A DNA stretch of 64,000 nt from positions 37,754 to 101,753 of the forward strand of contig NZ_NKYF01000032.1 in the NCBI RefSeq assembly GCF_002262885.1, given 5' to 3'. Made by a program: the position numbers and the translations under genes. The notes under the pieces were generated by a model. That model was not told where the DNA came from and ran no database searches. It saw only the letters and a list, made by a program, of their open reading frames with translations. This document shows positions 25,367 through 33,218 of the stretch, in pieces. The DNA is from Pseudonocardia sp. MH-G8. Its GTDB lineage: Bacteria; Actinomycetota; Actinomycetes; Mycobacteriales; Pseudonocardiaceae. Numbering within the stretch: position 1 is the first letter of the stretch; each line of letters starts with the position of its first letter.

Positions 25367-26176
25367 GGCACGAGTCCTTTCGCGTTTCCGGTGAGGCGCA
25401 GAAACCGAGGCGATCGGGTCGAAACTCGTCGACCCTACGACGGTTGACACATTCCCCGGGCCGGGGGTTGCCTCTGCGACGACCTAAATATAGCTCTGCC
25501 ACAACCACTCCTCAACCCCTTTCCGACACCATTTCAGGGCCTCTTGACGACCCCTAGTTGATTGAAAGCCCAACGCGATAAGCGGCCGACGCGGCCCCGG
25601 TCGCCGGCAACCGAGCGGCCCTATTCGCCAAAAATCACCTGCGGCGACCCGAACGAACGACGAAAGGTGGCGATTGAAAAATAAGGGAGATGGCCGAAGG
25701 AGAGCATGAGGTAGAAATTTGAGACGGAAATGGAGAAAGAAGAAGTAAAAGCCTGGGAAAGATTGGATGGCGCGGACGAAAGTTGACGGCCGGCCCGACG
25801 TGAAGTTACTCCCGAGGGAAGGCAAGTCTGGGACACCAGGTGATCCGTCCGTGGACGTCGTGACCGGCGCCGTGTCCGCCCGAGGCAGGATCCGTCCTGG
25901 TCTGCACCACGACCTGATCCCTGAGCTGATCCCCGAGGTGCACCCCTACTTGCGGCCACGATCGCCCGTGTCGATCTTCGTAGACTCCGCGGTTCGCCAC
26001 CTCAACACACCAGCTGACCCACACTGCTCTGTTCGAGTGAACCTTGCCCGTTCGCCCACGGCGACGCACCCCCGCCCTGAACGGTGATCCTTCGGCCCGC
26101 ACGGGTCGACGCCTGTCCGGGCCGGTACTGAAGGACCCACGAGAGGGACGGCGGGGGCCGAACAAACGGAGGAGCG
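25367..26176. other. long non-coding stretch at the right end of the ICE
   Basis: No convincing gene is seen in 810 bases. From about 25480 the GC content drops relative to both sides. The part from 25660 to 25765 is strongly purine-biased on the plus strand and includes AGAAAGAAGAAGTAAAAG. This is where attR, a transfer origin or decayed chromosomal sequence would be expected. A 106-codon frame at 25767-26087 has no ribosome site and no recognisable pattern. Confidence 0.55.
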
Positions 26177-26626
26177 ATGACACGCGACGACAGATTTTTC
26201 CTGCGGGACGTGCAGGACGTCAAGCACATCTTCGGCGACAAGTGGACGATACCGGTGATGGTGGCACTGGCCGGCGGACCCATGCGCAGATCGGAGATCC
26301 TCACGACGGTCGACTCCTACTCGATCAACGCGAACTGGCCCGGAAAGGCGACCGGCCTGCACGACAGCATTTTGACCAGAACACTTCGCAAGATGGTGGC
26401 CGAGGGACTCGTAACCCGACAGGAACTGCCGGACGCCTTTCCCCGACACGTGAGGTACGAGCTGCGCCCCGAGGCGTTGGACTTCCTCGGACGGGTTCGT
26501 CAGGTGGTGGGCTGGTCGAGCGACAACGCTCACGTGGTGGCGAACGCGCAGGAGTTTCATCGCCTCCACAACGGCGAGCAGGACGCCTGCGCCCACGAGG
26601 AGTGTGACCTCCCCGCGAGTCATTGA
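26177..26626 (+). CDS. HxlR-family transcriptional regulator
   Basis: A 149-residue winged-helix regulator with a perfect GGAGGAG five bases before the ATG. The family signature is clear: IFGDKWTIPVMVALAGGPMR, RRSEILTTVD, SILTRTLRKMVAEGLVTRQE and FPRHVRYELRPEA. HxlR proteins are small dimeric repressors or activators, often sensing aldehydes, thiols or redox state. No family-typical N-terminal cysteine is present, but the C-terminus holds two cysteines (DACAHEECDLP). It stands alone, convergent with the tad operon, and has no obvious target gene nearby. Confidence 0.9.
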   Translation: MTRDDRFFLRDVQDVKHIFGDKWTIPVMVALAGGPMRRSEILTTVDSYSINANWPGKATGLHDSILTRTLRKMVAEGLVTRQELPDAFPRHVRYELRPEALDFLGRVRQVVGWSSDNAHVVANAQEFHRLHNGEQDACAHEECDLPASH

Positions 26627-26652
26627 TTGCCGGCTGGCCGAGGGGCCAGGCT

Positions 26653-29568
26653 TCAACCGGCACGAGCCGTACCGCCCGGGGGCACGTCGCCGTCGGTGCC
26701 CCGGAAGCCGTGCTCGTCGGCGGCGCCCCGCAGCTGAAGGCGCCGAGCAAGGTTGATCGTGTCGGCGTCGGGCTGGTCGCCGATCTCGCCGAGTCGGGCG
26801 GTCAGCAGCGCGAGGGTTCGGGAGATCGCATCCAGCCGGCCGAGTCTGCTCTGCAACCGCATGATATCGCGGTAGATCATCTCGTTGACGGGGTCGAAGG
26901 CCCTTGCGATCTCGAGGAGGTCGAGCGTTCGCTGCGGATCGCGCGGGACGAACGCCCGCGCGAGCGCCGCGGCGGAGTCGATGGCGTCGCGCCGCACCGC
27001 CTCACGGGCGATCTCGATCCATGCGTAGGGCGTTCCCTCGGCGAGTTCGCCGCCGTAGGCCTCGACGACAAGCTGGTCGGCGTCGATGCGCTCCTCGTCG
27101 GTGCCGGCGGCACGGCGGGCGGTCACCGCGGCATCGAAGCGCCAGTAGTCGACGTCGACCAGATCGGGGTCGAGGGAGAAGCGTCCGTCGCTGTTGCGGA
27201 CGACGTCGCCGACCTCTCCGCCGGTGACCTCGGTCAAGGTCTGGCGCAGCCGGGTCAGCGCGGTATTGAGAGCGTTGGTGGTGCGGCCGGGCGGGCTGTC
27301 GGGCCACAGTGCGGCGACGACGGACTCTCGGCCGGCACCGTCGGGGTGCAGCGCCAGGTGGACGAGCAGCTCCCGTGCCCGGGGCTGCAGGCGACCGGTG
27401 ATCTCGACCTCCGCCTCGATCTCGTGTGCGCCGTTCCCGGCTGAGCCCGAATTGTCCGGGTCGCGGCGGGGGTGCCACAGCAGCCGGGGTGGGCCGAGGA
27501 CCACGAGCCGGAGCGGACGGACCGGCTGCGTCGTCGATCCGGCGATGGGGGCGAGATCCGAGGGCGACGGATGCGCGAGGGACGATGGCGGTTCGTCCTG
27601 CTCGTCGGTGGGGCGCGGACCGATCTCCACAGAGTCCGGCACGTCCGCGCCGATGGTGCTCGGGTCGGCCGAGGTCCCGTTCTGCGCGGCGGTGTCGGAT
27701 GCGGCGTCATGCAGCAGCTCGAGGATGCGGCCTGCGGCATCGCGGTCGAGGGTGAGAATGCGGCTGCCGCGCAGCGCGGCACATGGGCCCGGGCCGGTTG
27801 CGGTGACGGTGCCGTCGCGCCGGACGTGCATCGTGGCGCCGGACCGCCACTGGCCCAGCAGCAGCGCAGTGATGCCGAACTCGGAGCCGTTGTCGAGGAC
27901 GGCCTGCAGCCGGGCGTTGTCCCCGCCGATGCGCGCGACCAGAACGAGGACCGGCGCGGCGAGGTCCGTCGGCGGATGTGCGGAGCGGGCGATGGACTCC
28001 GACTCCAGGACATCGAGCGCGCTGTCGAGGGTGTCGTGAACCTCGACCGCGGCGGGAAGGTCCACGGTCATGCCCAGGACGCCGATGATGTCCTCGCGCG
28101 GAACGAGGAGACGGACGGTCGGGCTGCCTTCGACGTCCGCACGCTCACCCACCACATCGGCGAGCAGGGTCAGTAGCAGCGCGCGGAGCGCGTCGGGGGC
28201 ACCTGGGCCGGTCAGGCCGAGGCCGCGGGCCCCCGCTGCTGCCAGGGCGATCCGCTGGGCGTCCTCGCCCGGCGTCGCTCCCCCGGCCGTGGGCGTGGCC
28301 GGACCGGACCGGGTGCCGGGGCCCGCGAGCTGGTCGTTCTCGTCGCGTCCGGGTTCCTGGTCGTCGTCGGGTCCGGGGTCATCTTCCGGGCCCGGTTCGT
28401 CAGGATCCGTTTGGTCAGCGCGGAGGTGGGCCAGCCGGAGCTGGTAGACGACCGGTGCGGCTGGGAGGTCGTCGCGCCGTCCGCTGCCCGGACGGTAGGT
28501 GCGGCGGTGTCGGCGCCGGACCGCCATCAGCGCCGCGCTGACCGCTGCGGCCAACCCGAGTCCCGCGAACGCCACGGGATCCCAGACCAGCACCGGAGCG
28601 CCGCCGCGGGGATCGGCGTGCTCGTCTCCGCCCGCCGACTCGGCCGCTGGCGGGCGCACAGGGCTCCCCGTCTCCGGGATCGACGGCTCGGTCGGCCGCG
28701 GTCGCATCGGTTCCTGGGACGGAGCCGGTGTCGTGGATGGAACATCCGGACCTGCCGGAGGCCGCTCTTCGGGAAGCCCGCCGGCCTCTCCGGACGGCAG
28801 GACGAGCTCCTCACCCGGGAAGATCAGGCTGGGACGAGTGAAGGTGCCACCGCCGGGCTGGGGTTTGTCGCGGTTGATCTCGAAGATCTCCGGCCACCGG
28901 GCACCGTCGCCCAGCGTGCGGTCGGCGATCCGCCACAGGGAGTCGTGGACGCCGGTGACGGGATCCGGGACGCGGACGACCACCGAGCGCGCCGATTCCG
29001 CCCCCGCGTCGATGTCGGAGGGCTCGGTGACGAGCCGTTGCGGCACCGCGAACGCGACCGGCACGAGCGACCCGGGACCCGGCTCGGCGGGTCCGGCCGT
29101 CAACGCGACGGGCCACGCGACGGCGGAGGAGCGGGCATCGCGTGAGGGAAGCCTGTTGCCGAGTATCGACAAAGCGACGGTGCCGACGAGCACAGCGGCC
29201 AGGGCGTGGGTGGGCGACAGTCGCCAGCGGACCGAGACCCCGACGTACCCGGCGCCCCGCACCAGCAACGCGACGGTGCAGCGGATCACGTCCAGGGTGA
29301 ACGCCACCCACGCCACCCAGCAGGCGCACGCGAGGACGTCCAGGAGCAGACCGCTGCTCAGCGGGCCGAACAAGTGCAGTTCCAGCTCGGTGACGGTGGG
29401 CAGCCGCTCGGGCAACGGCCAGCCGACGTAGCGGGCAAGTGCCCACGGAACCCCGACGACCAGCGCGGCGAGTAGCAGGGCGGCCGACGATCCGCGCATC
29501 ACGCGACCGGCGCGCCACCGTACGCCTCGCCGCATCCTGGGGCGGCCTGGCCGTGACGGGCGAAGCAT
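26653..29568 (-). CDS. membrane-anchored LysM / BTAD-domain regulator of the tad locus
   Basis: A 971-residue protein with GAGAGGAG upstream. The N-terminus has three or four hydrophobic helices (ALLLAALVVGVPWALA and others), then a LysM-like domain near residues 205-265 (SLWRIADRTLGDGARWPEIF, FTRPSLIFPGEELVLP), and a further membrane segment (VAFAGLGLAAAVSAALMAVR) that would place the rest in the cytoplasm. The C-terminal third has a SARP-type winged helix (ELLVHLALHPDGAGRESVVA) and a BTAD tetratricopeptide-like domain. The layout suggests sensing of the cell wall coupled to transcription. It is the last gene of the tad operon direction. Confidence 0.8.
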   Translation of the reverse strand: MLRPSRPGRPRMRRGVRWRAGRVMRGSSAALLLAALVVGVPWALARYVGWPLPERLPTVTELELHLFGPLSSGLLLDVLACACWVAWVAFTLDVIRCTVALLVRGAGYVGVSVRWRLSPTHALAAVLVGTVALSILGNRLPSRDARSSAVAWPVALTAGPAEPGPGSLVPVAFAVPQRLVTEPSDIDAGAESARSVVVRVPDPVTGVHDSLWRIADRTLGDGARWPEIFEINRDKPQPGGGTFTRPSLIFPGEELVLPSGEAGGLPEERPPAGPDVPSTTPAPSQEPMRPRPTEPSIPETGSPVRPPAAESAGGDEHADPRGGAPVLVWDPVAFAGLGLAAAVSAALMAVRRRHRRTYRPGSGRRDDLPAAPVVYQLRLAHLRADQTDPDEPGPEDDPGPDDDQEPGRDENDQLAGPGTRSGPATPTAGGATPGEDAQRIALAAAGARGLGLTGPGAPDALRALLLTLLADVVGERADVEGSPTVRLLVPREDIIGVLGMTVDLPAAVEVHDTLDSALDVLESESIARSAHPPTDLAAPVLVLVARIGGDNARLQAVLDNGSEFGITALLLGQWRSGATMHVRRDGTVTATGPGPCAALRGSRILTLDRDAAGRILELLHDAASDTAAQNGTSADPSTIGADVPDSVEIGPRPTDEQDEPPSSLAHPSPSDLAPIAGSTTQPVRPLRLVVLGPPRLLWHPRRDPDNSGSAGNGAHEIEAEVEITGRLQPRARELLVHLALHPDGAGRESVVAALWPDSPPGRTTNALNTALTRLRQTLTEVTGGEVGDVVRNSDGRFSLDPDLVDVDYWRFDAAVTARRAAGTDEERIDADQLVVEAYGGELAEGTPYAWIEIAREAVRRDAIDSAAALARAFVPRDPQRTLDLLEIARAFDPVNEMIYRDIMRLQSRLGRLDAISRTLALLTARLGEIGDQPDADTINLARRLQLRGAADEHGFRGTDGDVPPGGTARAG

Positions 29569-29646
29569 CGTCTGCTCCTCTCGATGTAATCGGGTGTCGG
29601 TGCGGCGCGGAGATCGGGGCTGTTCGGTGATCAGGGCGTCCGGAGG

Positions 29647-30099
29647 TCATGGTTCGGCGGTGCCCACGCCGCCCTGCGGTACGGCACGGGCCTCGCCGCT
29701 CACGGTCATCTCGGTGATCCCGGCCAGTCCCAGCAGGCGTGGGACGTGGGTGGCGGTGACCCGGACGACCACCCCGCCGTCGCGCAGCCAGACCTTGCCA
29801 TCCGCGCCGGCGGCAGCGAGCTGTGTCCGGGCGGCGGCGACCGCGAGGACCTCGTCGAGGACCAGTCGCCCAGTGGCGCGGTAGGCGTCGAGGTCGACGG
29901 CCTGGGCGCCTGCCCGTGCGGCGGCCTCGGCCTGCCCGACTGCGCGGACCTTGGCTGCGAGGGCGAGGCCGCCGTCGAGTCCGAGACCGGCCAGCGCGAG
30001 GATTCCGGTCATCAGCACCACGACGAACGCGGTGACGCGCCCGTCGTCCGCCCGCCACCACGCCGTGCCGCAGAGACGGAACCGCGACCTCGGGGTCAC
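29647..30099 (-). CDS. TadG-like pilus assembly protein
   Basis: A 150-residue protein with a single N-terminal transmembrane helix (GRVTAFVVVLMTGILALAGL) that begins with the short basic/polar head of Tad pseudopilins, followed by an exposed domain of about 110 residues. This is the TadG/TadE-like helicase/secretion-neighbourhood pattern found in actinobacterial tad loci. It starts in the stop codon of the TadE-like gene upstream (ATGA). It probably localises to the membrane or pilus base. Confidence 0.75.
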   Translation of the reverse strand: MTPRSRFRLCGTAWWRADDGRVTAFVVVLMTGILALAGLGLDGGLALAAKVRAVGQAEAAARAGAQAVDLDAYRATGRLVLDEVLAVAAARTQLAAAGADGKVWLRDGGVVVRVTATHVPRLLGLAGITEMTVSGEARAVPQGGVGTAEP

Positions 30100-30560
30100 G
30101 GCACGACCACCGTGGATCGGAAGGTGTCAAGGGGCTCGGTGGCCGTCGCGGTGACCTCCGTGCGGCCGGGCACGCCGAGCAAGAGCCCGCCGGTGAGGTC
30201 GACCGAGCACGACACGGTGACGGTGACCGTGCCACCGGCGCGGAAGCCCGAGGTGTCGGTCGCGACGGCGAGGTCGGCGCAGCTCGGTCCGGCCGAGCCG
30301 AGCACGGTGGCCGCGAGCTCGTCGGCCGCCCGCTCGGCATCGGCCGCGCTCCGCTCGATGCTGGCCGCGCGGGCGGCCTGGTGCGCGGCGGAGTCCAGGC
30401 GCAGCCGAGCGTCGACGACCCGGTGGGCGACCACGGCGACGAGGACCAGCACCATGACCAGAACGGGGGCCAGCAGCGTCAACTCGGTGGCGGCCGAGCC
30501 ACGCTCGGCTCGCCACCACCGCGTCCACGCGGATCCCCGGCGAGGCCCCGGCGATGTCAT
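30096..30560 (-). CDS. TadE-family pseudopilin
   Basis: A 154-residue protein with the TadE signature near the N-terminus: ERGSAATELTLLAPVLVMVL, a Glu within the first hydrophobic residues as in pilin-like proteins processed by a prepilin peptidase. The rest is a small exposed domain with two cysteines (SCADLAVATD, VTVSCSVDLT) that may form a disulfide. It overlaps its neighbours on both sides by four bases. Minor pseudopilins of this class help pilus assembly. Confidence 0.82.
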   Translation of the reverse strand: MTSPGPRRGSAWTRWWRAERGSAATELTLLAPVLVMVLVLVAVVAHRVVDARLRLDSAAHQAARAASIERSAADAERAADELAATVLGSAGPSCADLAVATDTSGFRAGGTVTVTVSCSVDLTGGLLLGVPGRTEVTATATEPLDTFRSTVVVP

Positions 30561-30994
30561 GCAACCGGCCGTTCGTCGGAGGTGAAGCGTTCGACCGGTC
30601 CGACGACGACCGCCCGGACGGGGAGGACGAGGAACGGCACGACCGGGGTGACCGTGCCGCTCACGGCGACGGTCACCGAGGTGGCGTCGCGGGTGGTCTC
30701 GACAACGGGGTCGGCCAGCGGCCCGCCGGCGAGCTGCGCGAGCAGTTCGTTCGCCTCCCGGGTCCCGTCCGCTCCGGTGCCCGCCACCGTGCGGGCCGCA
30801 CCGAGCCCCTGTGCGGCGGCGGCCTGGGCGACGTGCGACGCGTGTGACCAGAGCGCGAACTGCACGATCAGCATCAACATCAGCAGGAGCAACGGCGTCG
30901 CCACGGCCAGCTCCGCAGTGGCCGAGCCCTGGTCGTCACGCAGGACCTGCCGGATTCGCTGCAGCAGTCCGCCTACCGGCTCCGCCGACGTCAT
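30557..30994 (-). CDS. TadE-like pseudopilin
   Basis: A 145-residue protein, second member of the TadE pair. DDQGSATAELAVATPLLLLM carries the pilin-like Glu followed by a hydrophobic helix, then an exposed domain ending VEAVER-type polar sequence. It starts in the stop of the Flp pilin gene and ends in the start of the other TadE gene (ATGA both times), so these subunits would be made in fixed proportion. Confidence 0.8.
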   Translation of the reverse strand: MTSAEPVGGLLQRIRQVLRDDQGSATAELAVATPLLLLMLMLIVQFALWSHASHVAQAAAAQGLGAARTVAGTGADGTREANELLAQLAGGPLADPVVETTRDATSVTVAVSGTVTPVVPFLVLPVRAVVVGPVERFTSDERPVA

Positions 30995-31239
30995 CCGCCG
31001 ACCAGGCTGATCCCGTTGGCCGCCTCGGTGACCTTGGCGACGATGATCGCGATGACGATCAGGGCCGCGACGACGAGTAGCCCGGTGACCACCACCGTCT
31101 CGGTCGAGTACCCGGCGTCGGGTTCTCGCCGCACCGTCGCCCAGCGCCCGCGCACGTCCACGAGCACCGCCTCCCACCAGCGAGCCGCTACTCCCTGCGC
31201 GGCCGCAAGTCGCGACTCCCGATCCGGTGGCTCGTCCAT
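30991..31239 (-). CDS. Flp-type pilin subunit
   Basis: An 82-residue protein with one hydrophobic helix near the C-terminus (TVVVTGLLVVAALIVIAIIV) preceded by DAGYSTE, which supplies the Gly and Glu expected around a prepilin cleavage site. Mature length after cleavage would be about 40 residues, as in Flp pilins, the main structural subunit of tad pili. The leader of about 40 residues is longer than usual. The prepilin peptidase encoded at 38120-38806 would process it. Confidence 0.75.
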   Translation of the reverse strand: MDEPPDRESRLAAAQGVAARWWEAVLVDVRGRWATVRREPDAGYSTETVVVTGLLVVAALIVIAIIVAKVTEAANGISLVGG

Positions 31240-31272
31240 GGCCGTCCTCCTGTCGTCGTGCCGCGTCGCCGT

Positions 31273-32211
31273 TCAGAGCCCGTTGAGGATCTGGCCGATC
31301 GCCGGGTAGGTGATGAAGGTCAGGAAGCCGAGGAACAGCAGCATCACCGGCAGCGACATGCGCTCGGTCGCCGACTGCGCCCGGGCCTCCGCGTCGGTGA
31401 TCTGGTGCGCCCGCAGTGAACCCGCCCGGGCGGCGAGGCTGGCCCGGACCCGGGCGCCCTCGGTCCCGGCGAGGCTCACCGAGCCGGCCAGCTCGGCGAG
31501 CTCGTCCACGCCGATCTCCTCGCCCAGGCGCCGCAATGCCGTCCACGCGGTCACACGGGTCAGGTGCGCGGTCGACAGCGCGCCGGCCAGCCGGTCGAAG
31601 GCCCAGCCCTGCCCAATTGTCACCGAGCCGGTGAGCGCGCTGTCGACCCCGGCGCCACCAGCCAGGGTGATCCACACGAGGTCGAGGTACGCGGACAGGG
31701 CGTGCCGGAAGTCCGCGCGCATCTCCGTGGCGCGTCCGCGGGCCCGCAGGTCCGGCCACAGGAACCCGACGGTGGCGAGCACCACTCCGCCGATCAGCGG
31801 CAGCTCGACCCCGAACGGGACACCCGCCACCGCGAGCAGCAGCTGGACGATCGTCGGGGTCACGAACCCGGCCAGCGCCAGGAGAGCCTTGCCCGCGAGG
31901 TGCTCCGCCGCGGGGGTGCCGGTGACCCGGAGATCCGCCACCGCACGCGGACCGGGCAGGCCCGCCCGACGTTGCACCGCGACCAACGGGCCCGTGAGAC
32001 GGGCGAGGCGACCACTCGGCGACCCGATGTCCTCGGGCACGGCCGGGGCGTCGAGAGTGCGCGCCAGGAGCTGGCCCAACGTCGGCCGCGGCGGATGAGC
32101 CCAGACGGCGAGCGCCCACAGACCCGCGCCGAACCCGGCGCCCAGCAGGACCGCCCACAGCGTCGTCGAGCCCAGTGCCGTCGGACCCGTCGTGCTCGCC
32201 CAGCCGGTCAT
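31273..32211 (-). CDS. tadC: TadC-like pilus platform protein
   Basis: A 312-residue membrane protein of the type II secretion F domain family. N-terminal helix LWAVLLGAGFGAGLWALAVW, two central helices (PTIVQLLLAVAGVPFGVEL, PLIGGVVLATVGFLWP), the soluble GspF helical bundle (FRHALSAYLDLVWITLAGGA) and a C-terminal helix (LPVMLLFLGFLTFITYPAIG). TadB and TadC together form the inner-membrane platform on which TadA acts. Its ATG overlaps the TadB stop. Confidence 0.88.
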   Translation of the reverse strand: MTGWASTTGPTALGSTTLWAVLLGAGFGAGLWALAVWAHPPRPTLGQLLARTLDAPAVPEDIGSPSGRLARLTGPLVAVQRRAGLPGPRAVADLRVTGTPAAEHLAGKALLALAGFVTPTIVQLLLAVAGVPFGVELPLIGGVVLATVGFLWPDLRARGRATEMRADFRHALSAYLDLVWITLAGGAGVDSALTGSVTIGQGWAFDRLAGALSTAHLTRVTAWTALRRLGEEIGVDELAELAGSVSLAGTEGARVRASLAARAGSLRAHQITDAEARAQSATERMSLPVMLLFLGFLTFITYPAIGQILNGL

Positions 32212-33218
32212 GATTCGGTCCCGGCGTCCGACCTACGCCGATCTGAGGCTCCGGACCGGACGGGTTCCCGCGGCGCGGGGCCGTTCGGTCCGTCGCCGTC
32301 GTCCGAGATCAGCCTGCCGGCCTCCGGGACGACAGCGATCGATCGGAGCCATCCAAACCCGGCCGCGAAGAGCAGGCCGACCCCGAGCAGGACTGTCTGG
32401 CCGGTCACCGAGTCGTAGGCGGCGAGGTAGGGCCGGTTGAGCAGCACGACGGCCACCGCGAATGCCGTCGTGGTGCCGACGACGACCCGGACCGACGTGC
32501 GGGACCGGGCCCGCCCGGCCTCCACCCGCATCCGCATCGACGCCCGCTCACGCGCGGTCGCCGCGAGCGCCCCGAGGAGGTCGGTGAGCTGGCGGGCCTG
32601 CTGCTCGGCGGCGATCACCAGTGCCGCGATGACGAGGTCGGCCGTCGGGTCGGCGAGGTCGCGGGCCAGCAGCCGCAACGCCGGCACGAGCCGCACGCCG
32701 CGGTCCAGGCGCGCCGCCAGCGCGGCGACCTCCTCACGGATCGGCGCGGGCGCGAGTGGGGCCGTCGCGAGGATTGCCTGTTCCAGCCCGGCCGCCGCCG
32801 ACAGGGTGTCGCGGATCATCTCGGTCCAGGTGGCGACGGCCTCGATGCGGGCGACTCGCCGCGCGTGCCCGATGTCGGGCCCGAGTACCCGCGGCAGGAA
32901 CCAGCAGCCTGCGGCGACGAGCACCGCCCCGACGACCCACCCCGTGGCCACTGCCGTGACGATCGCGGCGAGCGCCGTGCCCCCCGCCCGCGCGACCACC
33001 TCGCGGCGGTTCCACCCGCGGTCGCGCAGCCAGGTGGTGAACACGACCCCGGCGGGTGGGCCCGGCTCCCGCGGGATGAGACCGAGGACCACCAGGAATA
33101 GGCCCAGCCCGACCCCGGCGCCGAGCAGAGCGACCACCGCGGTCCGGCCCGGGTTCGCGACCACACCGGCGGTCGGGAGGTCGAGGGGCAGCAGCGCGAG
33201 CCGCGCCGGGGATGTCAT
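32208..33218 (-). CDS. tadB: TadB-like pilus platform protein
   Basis: A 336-residue GspF-domain protein. Hydrophobic helices at about residues 28-50 (VVALLGAGVGLGLFLVVLGL) and 90-120, the soluble domain with WTEMIRDTLSAAAGLEQAIL, and C-terminal helices (VVVGTTTAFAVAVVLLNRPY, TVLLGVGLLFAAGFGWL). The last 35 residues are polar and rich in Asp, Arg and Pro. It is coupled by ATGA both to TadA before it and to TadC after it. Role: membrane platform of the tad pilus machine. Confidence 0.88.
   Translation of the reverse strand: MTSPARLALLPLDLPTAGVVANPGRTAVVALLGAGVGLGLFLVVLGLIPREPGPPAGVVFTTWLRDRGWNRREVVARAGGTALAAIVTAVATGWVVGAVLVAAGCWFLPRVLGPDIGHARRVARIEAVATWTEMIRDTLSAAAGLEQAILATAPLAPAPIREEVAALAARLDRGVRLVPALRLLARDLADPTADLVIAALVIAAEQQARQLTDLLGALAATARERASMRMRVEAGRARSRTSVRVVVGTTTAFAVAVVLLNRPYLAAYDSVTGQTVLLGVGLLFAAGFGWLRSIAVVPEAGRLISDDGDGPNGPAPREPVRSGASDRRRSDAGTES

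Larger units (their letters stand above)
1876..25480. mobile_element. integrative conjugative element (ICE), ends approximate
   Basis: The interval holds, in order: tyrosine integrase, Xis-like protein, methyltransferase pair, an iteron-bearing intergenic region, a type IV secretion operon from pilin-like protein to VirD4, a Replic_Relax protein, a peptidoglycan hydrolase, and a cargo unit on the opposite strand. That is the standard content of an actinobacterial ICE. The left end is set by the break in the IS630 transposase. The right end is a guess, placed where dense coding stops after the AAA+ gene. I could not find a direct repeat that would define attL and attR. Confidence 0.6.

Noticed and set aside
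25767..26087. 106-codon gene in the ICE right-end gap
   Set aside because: It has no ribosome site, no recognisable motif and composition like a random high-GC frame.
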